Assembly (NCBI GenBank): GCA_963920525.1
Contig: OY986439.1
Coordinates: 44,937,193-45,001,192, forward strand
DNA length: 64,000 nt
Source: Dichetophora obliterata
Lineage: Eukaryota; Arthropoda; Insecta; Diptera; Sciomyzidae
Direction: 5' to 3'
This document shows, piece after piece, positions 42,871 to 53,945 of this stretch. The translations under genes were made by a program, and so were the position numbers. Position 1 is the first letter of the stretch; each line of letters begins with the position of its first letter. The notes beneath the pieces are model-generated. The model saw only the letters and a program-made list of their open reading frames with translations. It searched no databases and was not told the DNA's origin.

Positions 42871-44690
42871 ATAGACTTTTTGGGTTATATTATTCAAGAA
42901 GGGACAAATAAAAGTCAAAAGCCATTAGTAGTTTTCCTGTACCAACTAATGGAAAAACGTTGCAAAGATTTTTAGGTTTGACGTCGTATTTCCGAAAGTT
43001 TATAGCAAATTATGCAATGGTCGCTAAACTACTTTCTGATTTGCTTCGAAAAGGAAATGAGTTTAGTATAAACGAGGAGCAGTTGATTAGTTAGCTATAG
43101 AAGAGTTAAAACAAGCATTAGGGAACGCTCCGGCGCTGAAACTGTTTAATTCCTTGGCAGAGACCGAAATTCATGCCGATGCTTGTAAATATGGCTATGG
43201 GGCTGTGCTACTACAAAAGGATTCAGAAGATCAGCTTTTCCATCCTGTAGAGTATATGAGTCGTAAAACTCTGCCAACAGAAGAAAAGTACAGTTCTTAT
43301 GAACTTGAAGTTTTAGCGATAATCCAGGCCCTAAAGAAGTGGCGCATATACGTAAAAGATATGAAGTTTAAAATCGTAACGGATTGCAATGCTTTCGCAA
43401 TGACGGTTAACAAGCAAGACGTGCCGGATAGGATAACGAGATGGTCCATGTACTTACAGGAGTACGATTTCGTTGTTGAGCACAGATCGGGACGCGCATG
43501 AAGCATGTGGATGCTTTGAGTCGCGTTTACTGCTTACTGATTGAAGATTCGTTAAAATTTCGATTACGTGAAGCGCAAACGCAGGATGACTGGTTGAGAG
43601 CATTAAAAACAATTTTAGAAAAGCAAGACTACGAAGATTTCTTTCTGAAGAACAATCTAGTCTTCAAAGATCCCGTTAAGGAACTTCTAGTTGTTCCCTC
43701 AGCAACGGAAGAGGAAATTATTCGATTAGCGCACCAACAGGGACATTTCGCAACCCAAAAAACCAAAGAGTTGGTCGAAAAGCATTACTTTATACAAGCT
43801 CTAAGTCCGAAAGTGGAAAAGTGCGTGAAAAGTTGTGTTCAGCATCATCACTGAAGCTAAATTAGGCAAAAAAGAGGGCATGTTGTGTCCCATCGACAAA
43901 GCTAATGAGCCGTTAGGGACCTACCACGTGGATCACGTTGGTCAACTTACGGATAAACATAAGAAGTACAACCATATTTTTGTAGTTGTAGATGGGTTTT
44001 CCAAATTCGTTTGGTTATATCCTACGAAATCCACCGGAACAGAAGAGGTAATAGATAGGTTAGAGAGGCAATCCGCTACTTTAGGGAATCCCAAGCGAAT
44101 AGTATCAGATAGAGGAACAGCATTTACGTCGAGCGGTTTCAGAGAGTACTGCGAAAGAGAGAGAATCCAGCACCTACTTATTACGACTGGGGTACCGCGA
44201 GGTAACGGTCAGGTTAAACGCATGCACAAGATAGGCATTCCAATGCTCTCGAAAATGGTCATCAAGGTGACATTAATGAATTATACGCATATAGAGATGA
44301 GGTGCGCAGAGACGTCCAAAGAAATATTCAGAAGATCCAAAAGGAGAATTGCAAGACATTTAACAGTAAAAGACAGAATGAAACTGTATACAAGGTAGAC
44401 AACTTAGTCGCTATTAAGAGAATACAATTTGGCACAGGGTTAAAGCTTAGGCCCACATATCTTGGACCGTACGTAGTTACCGCGGTTTTGAACCACGGCA
44501 GATACAAGGTAGATAAATTAGGCGAGCATGAAGGACCAAATACGACTAGCAGTGTAACTGAGTTTATGAAACCATGGGGCCAGAAATTCGGGACGAATTT
44601 AAATTCAGGACGGCCGAATGTGGTATTTAGCCCAGACGACAAATTACCACAAGGCGACAAACGGACGCGTAGTGGACAACACTTCTGATT
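42871..44690 (+). pseudogene. gypsy pol remnant: RT end, RNase H, integrase
   Basis: In order: the RT connection (DFLGYIIQEG, LGLTSYFRKFIANYA; 42871-43080); RNase H (EIHADACKYGYGAVLLQKD, then YELEVLAIIQALKKWRIYV and DCNAF; 43154-43501); the integrase HHCC region (HQQGHFATQKTKELVEKHYF, CVKSC; ~43735-43845); and the catalytic core with Asp in YHVDHVG and SDRGTAFTS (43920-44120). The expected Glu in GNGQVER is Lys (GNGQVKR), so the core is inactive. After an internal deletion comes the C-terminal GPY/F-type domain (LRPTYLGPYVVTAVL; ~44450). Frameshifts lie near 43500 (RNase H to integrase), 43840 (one base missing by the Cys pair) and 44300-44390. Confidence 0.85.
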
Positions 44691-44896
44691 TGATAAAAGG
44701 TACAACACTGAAACAGATGACCAGCGACGCGACGCGACGAGAGAAAACGAAAGTAGTTAGTTGAATAGAGAGAATCGTGCGCGCCGGTTGTTGCATCCAA
44801 TTTTTGCTTTTGATAAAACTTTAAAACTATATATGTATTATAATTGAAACTAAATAATAAACATTACATATTTATAATAAACGAGTTTGAACTACA
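44619..44896 (+). repeat. 3' LTR
   Basis: Starts TGTGGTATTTAGCCC and ends CTACA. The last ~24 codons of pol (FSPDDKLPQGDKRTRSGQHF) lie within it, so coding overlaps the LTR. Confidence 0.85.
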
Positions 44897-44900
44897 TATA

Positions 44901-46880
44901 TAAATGTTGAACATATTTTTTAGACACCGTCATCATATATTTTTTGTGTTTAATGCAAATTAAGGTTGGAAAAGACTTTTAAAAATTAAATTTTGGGGTT
45001 AACAAATTTAATGATCTATTTAATTTTTACATGAATTTATTTGCGAGCTTTCGGTCAAGTGAGCTAATCACAGCTTAGTCACTCAAAGAGGAAAATGTAG
45101 CGATTTCCGTAACAGAGTGTCTAGTCAGCTAAGTGATTGACTCTATACAGGGTTGTTGTTGTTGTTGTTGTTGTTGTTGTTGCCTCCTTAAAAACTTACT
45201 TGATCTAAATCTCGCAAATTAATTCATGTATTAAATTTTTTGTTAAATTTATTATTAAAGTAATACATTAAGCTGATCAACGCGTGTTTTTTTTTTATTA
45301 GAGAGTTTTTTCATATAAAAATGTTTTTTTTTCATATATTGTTACAAATATAACCCGCTAATATGAAGCACCGTTCTAATTCTGTGCTAGTTGGAGAAAT
45401 AGTTTACATTTGGAGTCGTGATGGTCAAAAATACATACGCACCAACGTTTATGTTATACTTAAAATTTTTTCTTTATGAATTTCTTACGATAAATTTTTA
45501 TATATAAACGTAAAAATGCGGTCAAATAAGCATAAATGAATAAATGATAGAACATTGTTTTATTAGATAAAAAAAATTATTTTTGTTTCATTACTTATTA
45601 TTGGTAAATATGTATTTGGTTTGTAAAAATGCAATTACAAATTATATGTAGTGTGTTTCATTTAAAGATTTTTACAACCATTTTTTTATCATAGAGTGAA
45701 AATATCTTCACTTCCAATTTTTGTAAAACGCTCTGATAACATTTATTTTTCTTCTTCGTATTCATCATTTGTAGAAAAGAGACAAGTTATATTTTATAGT
45801 GATTCTGTTCCCCAACTAAATAGTTCTCATGGTGCCCTTATAAGATCATTCACTTTTTGAAGACTCGCTCTGGCAGCAAGTCTTTTTAAAGCTCCACTGA
45901 TTTCCACAGGGTCCCTTCTCGTGAGAGGTTGAGAAAAGGTGCCACTGCGCAACCATTTGAAAGTGTTCAGAATGATGAGTTAGGTTTATAAAATTTTTTT
46001 TATTTTTATATTGTTCGAATAATATGTTATTTTATTTACCTCCGTCAAGTTTAAATTTATAAATTTTACCAGTTGTCTTTGAGAGAGATGAACAGCAATA
46101 GCATCATTCAGTTTGAAAGATAGATAGTTTGACGCGTTTGAAGGTTTTCACCCCATAAAATCCTTTCTTCATAATTAGTTAAATTGTCTATGTTTAATAC
46201 TTTAATTTTGACCCAATACTAGCACAAAAATAATTTTGTTGTTAAAAAAAACTTTGGGAACCAGATGGTTAATCCAATAAGAATAGTTAAGACACAAAAT
46301 TGTAGATATTTTTATTATCAACAAATTTTACATCTAACTTTTGTTGATACGAGTTATAGTTTTTTTTATATCAAAAAAATCTTGCTACGAGGTGGAGGCA
46401 GTTGTTAAAAATGAATTTTAACAATTAAATTGTCAACAACAGCATTAATTTGTTAATAATTTTTTAAAAATATTTTTTCTCAAAATTTAGCTTAAAAATG
46501 AAAAAAAATTTTTTGTAGCTCAAATAGAACTGAAGTTACATATTTTTAAAAATGAGTCTGCAAGCCAAAAAAATCACTTTTCTCAAATTTTCGATCACTT
46601 GTTTTATCGAAAATATGCAAAAAAAAAAAAAATAAAATCCTAGGACACGTATTTCTTATTTTTCGATATAGAATTCGTGATAAAAGTTTCAGAAAATCGG
46701 GGATGTGTCGGTTAAAAAGGTGTTTGGTTTGTAAAAGAATTACCCATATATATTTCTTACACTGGCAATGTGAGGGAGGGAGAAAGAAAATGTGCGCGCG
46801 CACTGCTCTCTCTTGCTCCTACAGTGTGATACAGACAATAGGCCTGCACTGTGTCTTAGATATATGAAACGTAACTTCGT
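44901..46880. other. AT-rich stretch with a (TTG)n microsatellite and a coding-like patch
   Basis: A pure TTG array lies at 45152-45182. On the minus strand 45979-45827 is open for 50 codons with unusually mixed composition (LNTFKWLRSGTFSQPLTRRD, then PVEISGALKRLAARASLQ). Upstream, 46120-46040 reads LNDAIAVHLSQRQLVKFINL. These may be remains of a gene or element, but I recognise no family and no convincing splice signals. Confidence 0.3.
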
Positions 46881-46892
46881 AACGTTCTCGTC

Positions 46893-47312
46893 ACGCATTC
46901 ACCAGCTTACATCCAAAGTCTAGCGTGCGTAAAGAAGTTTTACTCCAAAAATAAAAAATCCCACGTCAAGGGATTCCAGGAAATAAAATCCCCAAAAAAT
47001 CTAACGGAAATTCCGGGATGTCAGAAAAATCGAGTAAAGAGGGGATTTTAGAAATCGGACAAAAGTGGAATCCCGTAAGATCACCACAAAGGACATTTAA
47101 AGCAGGGTAATCCTAAATCTAAGCAAAATTATGCTAGCAGCACCAACAACCAACGTGGTTGCAGCACAGAGTAAAGCAAACAAGTCGCTAACCCCAGACA
47201 CAAGCCAAAGAGCTTACACTAACTTCCATTCGCCTCCTTTCCGTAACGCATTCACCAGCTTACTCCCAAGTGTCAAGCGTGCGCAAAGAAGTTTTACCTA
47301 AAAAATTTAAAA
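46893..47312 (+). repeat. Direct duplication of ~63 bp flanking a 290-bp segment
   Basis: Copies at 46893-46955 and 47249-47312 share CGCATTCACCAGCTTAC and AGCGTGCGyAAAGAAGTTTTAC. The segment between them includes GGGATTT/AATCCC-rich sequence (46955-47080) like that near 33.3 and 50.0 kb. Confidence 0.6.
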
Positions 47313-47546
47313 CAAAATCTTTAGTAATGAAAACAAATATTTTAAAACATAATTTTAAAATATTGCTCGTAACTTAAAAACAATTCAATTAAACGGCAAT
47401 TTTTTCGATGCCATTTTTAAATTTCTTCGAAATTTCGACGTCAGATTCGTGATCAGAGACCCCTAGGACCCCTCGATTACCAAATTTGAACTCCATTCGA
47501 TGAAGTTTGCATTTCATTGCGGACTAAAATATTGAAATATTTTAAA
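47313..47546. other. AT-rich spacer
   Basis: Nothing recognised. Confidence 0.4.
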
Positions 47547-47908
47547 CTAGCTGAACCCGGTGTGCTTCGCTACTCCCCTCGTTATAAAATAAAATTAAAA
47601 GTATATATATATTTTTCACGCCATAGAATTTTCGAAATAAGTCCACCCCAGCGCCACCTACCGTGTCCATTTATACACAAATTATTTTCTTATGATCAAA
47701 CATACATTCTGAATTTCAGTTAAATTGGTCCATAAATTCAAATTTTCGATATAAGTCCACCCCAGCACCACCTATCGGGTTCAAATATAGCCTATGTTAC
47801 CCACCGTACCAAGATGAACATTACCTGAAAATTTCATCAAAATCGGCCCAGCCGTTTTGGAGTCCATACGTTACATACATACACACATCCTATTTTATAT
47901 ATATAGAT
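47547..47908 (+). repeat. Dispersed repeat (CTAGCTGA...TATATAGAT), short copy
   Basis: Begins CTAGCTGAACCCGGTGTGCT and ends TTATATATATAGAT, like the longer 22019-23693 repeat. It has an internal duplication: ATTTTCGAAATAAGTCCACC at 47628 recurs as ATTTTCGATATAAGTCCACC at ~47742. A CGGCCCAGCCGTTTTGGAG block precedes the end. Confidence 0.55.
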
Positions 47909-50578
47909 TTACAATAACTTATTAGTTTTTATTTCTTATAATGTTCAATATTTGAAAAACCAGTTCAAAAATATTTTTAAGCAATCATGTGTAAAATCGG
48001 CCCCAACTCGGTCTCAATTGTTTGGCCAATGATTCTAGTGCACATACTTTTTTAATTGAAGCTCAGATAGCTGCATATTTTTTACTTTTGCAAAGAAAAA
48101 ATAAGATAAAATTATACAACAAATAGAAATGAGTGTATAGTTGAAAATAAAACACTCTCGTGATAAATATTGTTTTGTAGAAACGCAAATGCGTTAAATT
48201 TCAATTTTAAATGTTTTTGCTTAATTTTTAAGCATATTTTTTTCCTCAGTGTAGGACAAATAAACAAGAAAGTATGAAAATCCTTGTTTGAGCTTTTCAT
48301 CATGGCTTTAAAATTTTTTTTTCTTAACAACTCGTCAAGTGAGTTCAAATTGGTTGTTAATGTAATTTCCAAGTTTGTTTTCAATTAAATTTGTTCAAGC
48401 TTATAAAAATGTTTAAGACAAAAACCAAAAGAGCATTACAATGCAAAGCAACAACAATTTTATTACAAATTTATTTTCATTTATTATGTTAGTCTAATTA
48501 TTAGCTTCTTATTAGCCTTAATTCGGAGTCTCGGAAGACTACCTAATTAATGCTTAGCATTTTTCTCCGGCAAAGGATATTGAAAGCCTTAAATTTTTTA
48601 TGTGTCTATATTGTTTTTTTCTTTGTTTTTGGGGAAGAAAAAAAGGGTATTCTTGTATTTCTGTTTTCATAATAGGATTATTTTTTTACTGACGCGCTTA
48701 ATTTGCTGATTCTTTTTCTCGAGTGTATTTAAATGTATACGTATTCAAGACGCTTTATTTAACAGAAAACTAATCCTAATTTTGTTTACATTTCAAACAA
48801 CACTAAATAGATAAATTTGCTATAAACGTTCTTACTTATTTTGAGTTATATACATAATCATTTTGTGTAGAGCTTATTTTTACTACCAACCGTAATGGAG
48901 CACAGTGCTGAAAGGGTTTAATAATTCGCTGTTGGCTTTATTTAAATTTATTTTAACTAGATTATACTGCAAGGTCGTACCGTTGACTTCTAAGCTGACT
49001 TTTAAAACTAGAAAGTGTTAAATGTTCAATAATAAATCTTGATGGACTTTTATGTTTCACCATAGGCTGAGCTTTATTATCCATTACTCATAAATCTATT
49101 TTATAGCAGATTTGAATGTTTGTAAATAAATGGTTTGTTTCTGTGTTACATTGTTGCTTATCTATTTTTAGAAAATATTTTGTCCAGTTCTTGGAAAAAT
49201 TTTTATTTCATGAAGTAAGAAATACAAAGTCTGAATCTTAGTCCAAAAGATTAAAAATAAACACAATTAAAAATAAGCCTATTATCACATTTACTAATCC
49301 AACCGGTGGGCATTGGCTTTGCATCAAATTAATAGGATGTTTCAGTCAAATTAATCGTTTGAAAGTTAAGCAGATTAGATGCAGAAGCTTTTACGCACAC
49401 AATATGTTTCAAATTCCCCTTGTCAAAGATTAAATGATTTACAAAATTTTATTGCAAATAAATGAAAAAAATGTACAATTGCCACTGATTGATTTTGTTT
49501 AACATAAAGGAAATGTTCTTTAGTAAATATTTTTTAATGGAAATTTACAAATTGGTTTTGTGATTTAAGATAATGCTATTTTATGGCGTTTTACTTCTAG
49601 GAATTTGTTCCTCTGAATAGGTGGACAATTTTACATTTTGACCTGAACTTGAAACCTGTTATTTGCTTGTGAAAAGTTAAGAAAAGATGCAACACTTTTG
49701 AAGTGAAAGTTCTTAGCCGGAGATTTGATATTGAGGATAAAAATTTTTGAGTCTCGCAATGAAAAAAAAACTTCGAGTCTCGTCACGTTTCTGTGTACAC
49801 GAGCAATGATATTTTCTCTTTTTTGCGCTTTTTGTATTCGGACCACCAGAAGGGTGACAGGTATCTTAGACCCAGGGAAAAATTCTCCTTTCCTGATTTT
49901 CTCGCAATTTTTTGTTGGAAATGGGAAGGGCTTGGGATTACTTAAAGGTTCAAAAAAATCCCAAGTAAAATAACCCTCCTTCAGATTTTCACGGCAATTT
50001 ATTGAGTGTTTAAAAAATCCCACGGAAAATATCTACCACAGATGTTATACTTATTAATTTGTTTTTTTTTTTACTTTAAATGAATTTAAATGCTATGTTT
50101 TCTGAAAGCCGTGTCCCTAAGAATGAACGTCACATTTGTATTTAAAATTTTTCTGGATAAGAAAGCATTGAATTGGATATCATGAGTTTTTAACTAGCCT
50201 GTGCATAGATTTTGCCAAAAATGTGAATATGTAGTTTTTGTTTAAAAAAATTTAAGCTTTGACAGTAAAAAATGTCTAAAGATTATATAAAGTTGTTAAA
50301 AGAATTTTCATAATATATAATAATTTACTAATAAACTGGCTGGGTGGGTATTTTGCAAGTCGAGGTTAGGTGTTTGCATATCTCTATCAGGCCTAACGCT
50401 TAGCTACTGAGAATGTTTTTATGATTTTTGGATTATATGGTCTCTATATCATATGAAAATTTATTCGATACCTAGGTTTAGCTATATTCCTCTCCTCCAA
50501 GAATTTTAGGAATCGCATATTTGATGGATCTCGGTCTAATCTGATTTGAATTAAGGCAAGCCTCATATTAAAAATTAT
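47909..50578. other. AT-rich stretch, no gene recognised
   Basis: No coding relic found. The part 49,850-50,040 carries inverted GTGGGATTTTT-type strings similar to the 33.3-kb repeat. The open frames 49631-50023 (minus) and 48112-48384 (minus) show no family motif. Confidence 0.4.
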
Positions 50579-51480
50579 TCAATTTATTTTCATTATTCTG
50601 TATGATATAGCTTGAAACAATTTTTTTTTTGCTGAAACACAAAACATACATTTGGTGCATCGTGTGCGAATACGCAACTTACATTCTTTGCGATGGCATA
50701 TCGGGGCTGATTTCAATTCAACTTCTTCCGGCCAGTGATTGAAGACAACCAACCGTTTTTCGGAACATGGCTGGTCCGGTGATCGGTATCGTTTTGAAAG
50801 TGAAACCGTTTCAAACACATCCACTTTGGATCCAAAGCTACACTCTTTGTTGTTAGAGTGTTGAGCAGCCACCAAAGCTTCAGCTAACTGAAGTCGAAAA
50901 CTTAGCAAATCGTGCGTATCCTTTGGTGGGTTTTTTATTTTTCGATAAGCATTTCAGTACTCTATTCAAGTCTATGAAATGGATGATTACTTTCAGTGAC
51001 CACTTTCGAGTTTTGGAAAATGTCCTTTACGCTTCCATTAATTGTTCACAAATGTCCACACCACCCATGGACTCATTATATGCCGGACTATATTAGGACG
51101 TGAGACTTCGAGAAATCTCTTCTCCTTTTTGCACCAACGACGAAAATCATTCACAGGACTGTATCCAAATGCAAACGATGCCAATGTGACCGATTTTGAG
51201 TCTTTCCATTGAACAATGACAATTTTACTGTTTGGGCTACAGAACTCCTTCATCTTTTTGTCGTCAGTCAAATTGAGATATTTTATGCGATTTTTCATTA
51301 TTATTCCCGTTCCATATCTATCTTTGACTAGAAGTTTTTCCAATATACCCCTTTTCAACTCGGAAAGTTTTCTTACCAGCAAGTCTGTGGTACAGGCAAG
51401 GTTGTACTGGCAAGTTTTTCTTCTATGCTGTTCTTTTTTTGATGCTGTGCTCTTTTTTGTATTTTCGACTTGCTGGCAAG
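50579..51480 (-). pseudogene. piggyBac-like transposase, C-terminal half, broken
   Basis: Minus strand, N- to C-terminal: KDRYGTGIIMKNRIKYLNLT (~51300), a VQWKDSKSVTLASFAFGYSP block (~51180), RRWCKKEKRFLEVSRPNIVR (~51100), then a decayed part with stops (51037-50909), then SFRLQLAEALVA (~50890) and HWPEEVELKSAPICHRKECK with TRCTKCMFC (~50660-50720). The W-K-D and RPxIVRH blocks belong to the catalytic-core end of piggyBac transposases. The closing Cys/His cluster is their C-terminal zinc-binding domain. The two open parts are in the same frame. The N-terminal end of the open frame (to 51565) does not match the family. No TTAA-flanked ends were found for this copy. Confidence 0.75.
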
Positions 51481-51544
51481 AAAAATTTCCATGTGGAAAA
51501 GGGGTAATAGGGGCAATGTTGTGAAACGCATCCACGGCATCCAA

Positions 51545-51875
51545 TATTTTGCTTGAATCAAGCAAATGTTTTGCTCAAAAGCAAATCAGCAAAACTTTGC
51601 CCAATCAAGGTGTGATTTTAGAAAAAGATTGCTGAATCGAAATCACTCCTCATGTTTTTAGGAACAAACAAAATTTATTAAATTCAAGCAAAAATTGTGC
51701 AAGGTTATTATAAACGGCAAAAGCAAATATCTATTTAATTCAAGCAAATATTTGTTGAGTTACTATAAACTCAAATAGTTTTTACTAAACTCAAGCAAAT
51801 ATTTGCTTAAATATTAAAAACTCAAAAAACGAATTTTCACTATTAAGCAAATTAAAGCAAATTTATTCAAATACA
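51545..51875. repeat. Cluster of AAGCAAAT/ATTTGCTT motifs
   Basis: At least ten AAGCAAA/TTTGCTT strings occur in ~330 bp, several as the palindrome AAGCAAATATTTGCTT preceded by CTCAAGC or TTCAAGC. The density and mirror arrangement resemble subterminal repeats of a DNA element; no ends were defined. It abuts the N-terminal edge of the piggyBac relic. Confidence 0.55.
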
Positions 51876-52002
51876 CGAGTACACGTTTATGTTAATCCCA
51901 TGCTCTTACACTCACGCGGCCGCGATTTAAGTCTCCGAATAATGGTAATTTTTTAATGGAATTTAATGTTAATAATTATTTCACTTCAAAAATATGCTAG
52001 AT

Positions 52003-52545
52003 TGTCGAACAGTTCAGGCAGCAACAAAAACGCCTCATAACTGATGATCTGTCATTTACGCTCATTGCCAAAAATTTTGGACAGAACTTCAATGCATAAT
52101 GCTGGTTTTTCCACATCTTGCAATTAGTGTTCCTCTCTTTTGCCTGATTGGTGCTGACTTTATGCACATTTGGTGAAGGTGTGTCTGATTTTGCCCCTTT
52201 GATACCACGCCTCTAAAGTCAGACACCGTTTCTAATGGGTGAAATGGGCTTGCTAGAAATTTATCAAGCCCATTTGGGGACTTCTGCCTTGTCTTGAATT
52301 GATTGCTCCCATAAGGAGAGCGTAATTGCAGACAATTTTGTGGAGCATAGGTATGTAAACATTGCATCCCAATTGTTGATGTCGACTTTAGCGACCAAAA
52401 TCCGCTTGTTTTCATAGCGCTCTGTCAAGTTTTGCCATGCTGTTGCAAGACCTTCATGCGGGAGAGGAGATTTTTGAATAATCTTTTTTGCCTCTCCGCG
52501 GGTTTTTTGGTTGAGGAAGTACTCTGGTGTTCCGGCCTAATTTTT
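52003..52545 (-). pseudogene. BEL/Pao-type gag relic
   Basis: On the minus strand: NQKTRGEAKKIIQ (~52510), ATAWQNLTERYENKRILV (~52420), then NWDAMFTYLCSTKLSAITLS followed by LWEQSI (~52370-52300), and, past a degraded segment, HYALKFCPKFLAMSVNDR followed by CCCLNC (~52090-52010). This order matches the gag domain of BEL/Pao retrotransposons: a helical domain with W-x-L-x-x-R-Y, then a W-D block, then a zinc-knuckle-like segment with H-x-L-x-x-C and C-L-N-C. Residues between the R-Y block and the W-D block are deleted. No LTRs were found, so this is an isolated fragment. Confidence 0.7.
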
Positions 52546-52939
52546 AAGTTTTCTTTCGGTAATTTATATTTATAACCAAATAATATACAATAATTTGTTT
52601 ATTTTACGATATGTTTTTAATGTTTTTTACGTCCATATTGGAAAACTAAAAAGAACGGTGTGTGCCCGACTGATTACGAGTATTGAAGTCATTTAAAACA
52701 AAAAACTTAAATGCACTTACGGCCAAAAAAAAGGCGACTTAATAATTAGAGATCTAATATTATTTTTATTGAATTAAAACAAAGTGTGCCAAAACCATAC
52801 AAAAACACATTCAAACTTTATAGAAATTCTTATCGAGGAACGTGTTAAGACTCCATCACACCTGATTTGACCTCTCAGACTCATCACAATTTTTTGAAGT
52901 TGAAGATTTTATATTTTGTTGTGCCGACATTAATTGCAT

Positions 52940-53100
52940 TTTTATTATTATTATTATTATTTATTAACCCTTTCATAAATTACAAAGCTACAATAAAGAA
53001 AGAGCATTAGCTACAATGGCTATCAGCTCAAATTGCATTTTAAAGCCATTTGGCTTATTGGAAATGAAATCTAAAAATCCACCTTTTTTTGTAGAATTTG
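52940..53100 (-). repeat. (TTA)n tract and possible LINE 3' end
   Basis: A pure TTA array (52940-52965) followed by TTATTAACCCTTTCATAAAT and a TACAAAGCTACAAT-like stretch resembles the 3' end of a minus-strand non-LTR element with a tandem tail. No coding part was recognised. Confidence 0.3.
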
Positions 53101-53575
53101 ACGTAAAGTAAGGCTGTGTAAAAATAAATCCGATAAAATCCAAAAGGAAGCGTATTGCGAAGCAAATTCTTGTACTTTTTTTTTAAACTTAAAAAATGGT
53201 TTTTCTATAAAGTTTAATTAAATAATATCAATTTTTTTACATATTCATTTTCACAGAAATAATGTCACGTAATTAAACCTTTCCCTATAACTCATATAAC
53301 ACCGAAATCGGTTAAGAATTTCATAAATTTTTTTTTCGTCAGAAATTAATTTCTATGTAATGTACATGTACATGTAATTCCTATGTAATGTATAAACTGC
53401 TCTCATTTTGCCGAATATTTTTACATAGCCTTATTCAACGCAAAATTTTACCGAAAATAAGTAGATTTTACTTTTCAATTCCAACAAGGCAAATGGCTGT
53501 AAAAATTTAATTAATTTCGGCACAGCAAAATTCGAGCACTTCAAATTAAAAAAAAAATTTTAAAAATTATTCACC

Positions 53576-53812
53576 TCTATTCTTGAATCCGCGTCGAGTA
53601 AATTTCGTCGTCGAGAGCTTGCTTTCACCAATGAATTTTTGTTGAAGATCATTGCGACGATCAACGATTTTAATATTTATTTGACGACGTTTGCTCAACA
53701 ATTGACATAAACAATCACTGCAGATCTCAACGTCAAAATTGAAAGTTTCCACAATGCAACAATTTTGTTTCGACGTCGTTTTGAGAGCGAGCGCGGGTTC
53801 AAGAATAAGGGC
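53576..53812. repeat. Inverted repeat with ~24-bp arms
   Basis: ATTCTTGAATCCGCG (53578) and CGCGGGTTCAAGAAT (53796) are inverted copies with one mismatch, extending on both sides with further partial matches. It is probably a small MITE or foldback. The short open frames here (53567-53752 and 53765-54016) are not considered real. Confidence 0.5.
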
Positions 53813-53945
53813 AAATATTACCTTGAGAGGGAAATAAAATGTGATGGACTCTCAACATGTTCTTCTGTAAGGCCTTTTATGATGTTTGGATGTTTTTTTT
53901 TTGGTTTTGTAATACTGTGTTATAATTCAAGAAAAATAATATTAG

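Larger units (their letters stand above)
42598..44896 (+). mobile_element. Ty3/gypsy LTR retrotransposon, internally deleted
   Basis: Two direct ~275-bp LTRs (42598-42870 and 44619-44896) flank 1.75 kb of pol. The 3' LTR runs TGTGG...CTACA, and TATA is found on both outer sides (42594-42597 and 44897-44900), a 4-bp duplication typical of Ty3/gypsy. The 5' LTR lacks its last 5 bp and is joined directly to RT coding sequence, so primer site, gag, protease and most of RT were deleted. The pol reading runs into the 3' LTR. The two LTRs are very similar, so the copy is not ancient. Confidence 0.85.

Noticed and set aside
44328..44708. 126-codon minus open frame, with a related frame at 42487-42687
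   Set aside because: Antisense of the gypsy integrase C-terminus and LTR; repeated only because the LTR is repeated.
45152..45182. (TTG)n tract as a SINE or LINE tail
   Set aside because: No tRNA-like head, coding part or target duplication was found beside it; treated as a plain microsatellite.
49631..50023. 130-codon minus open frame
   Set aside because: It overlaps GGGATTT-type repeat sequence and has no family motif; an equally long frame lies on the opposite strand, as expected for repeat-driven open frames.
51216..51524. 102-codon plus open frame
   Set aside because: Antisense of the piggyBac transposase relic, which carries family motifs on the minus strand.
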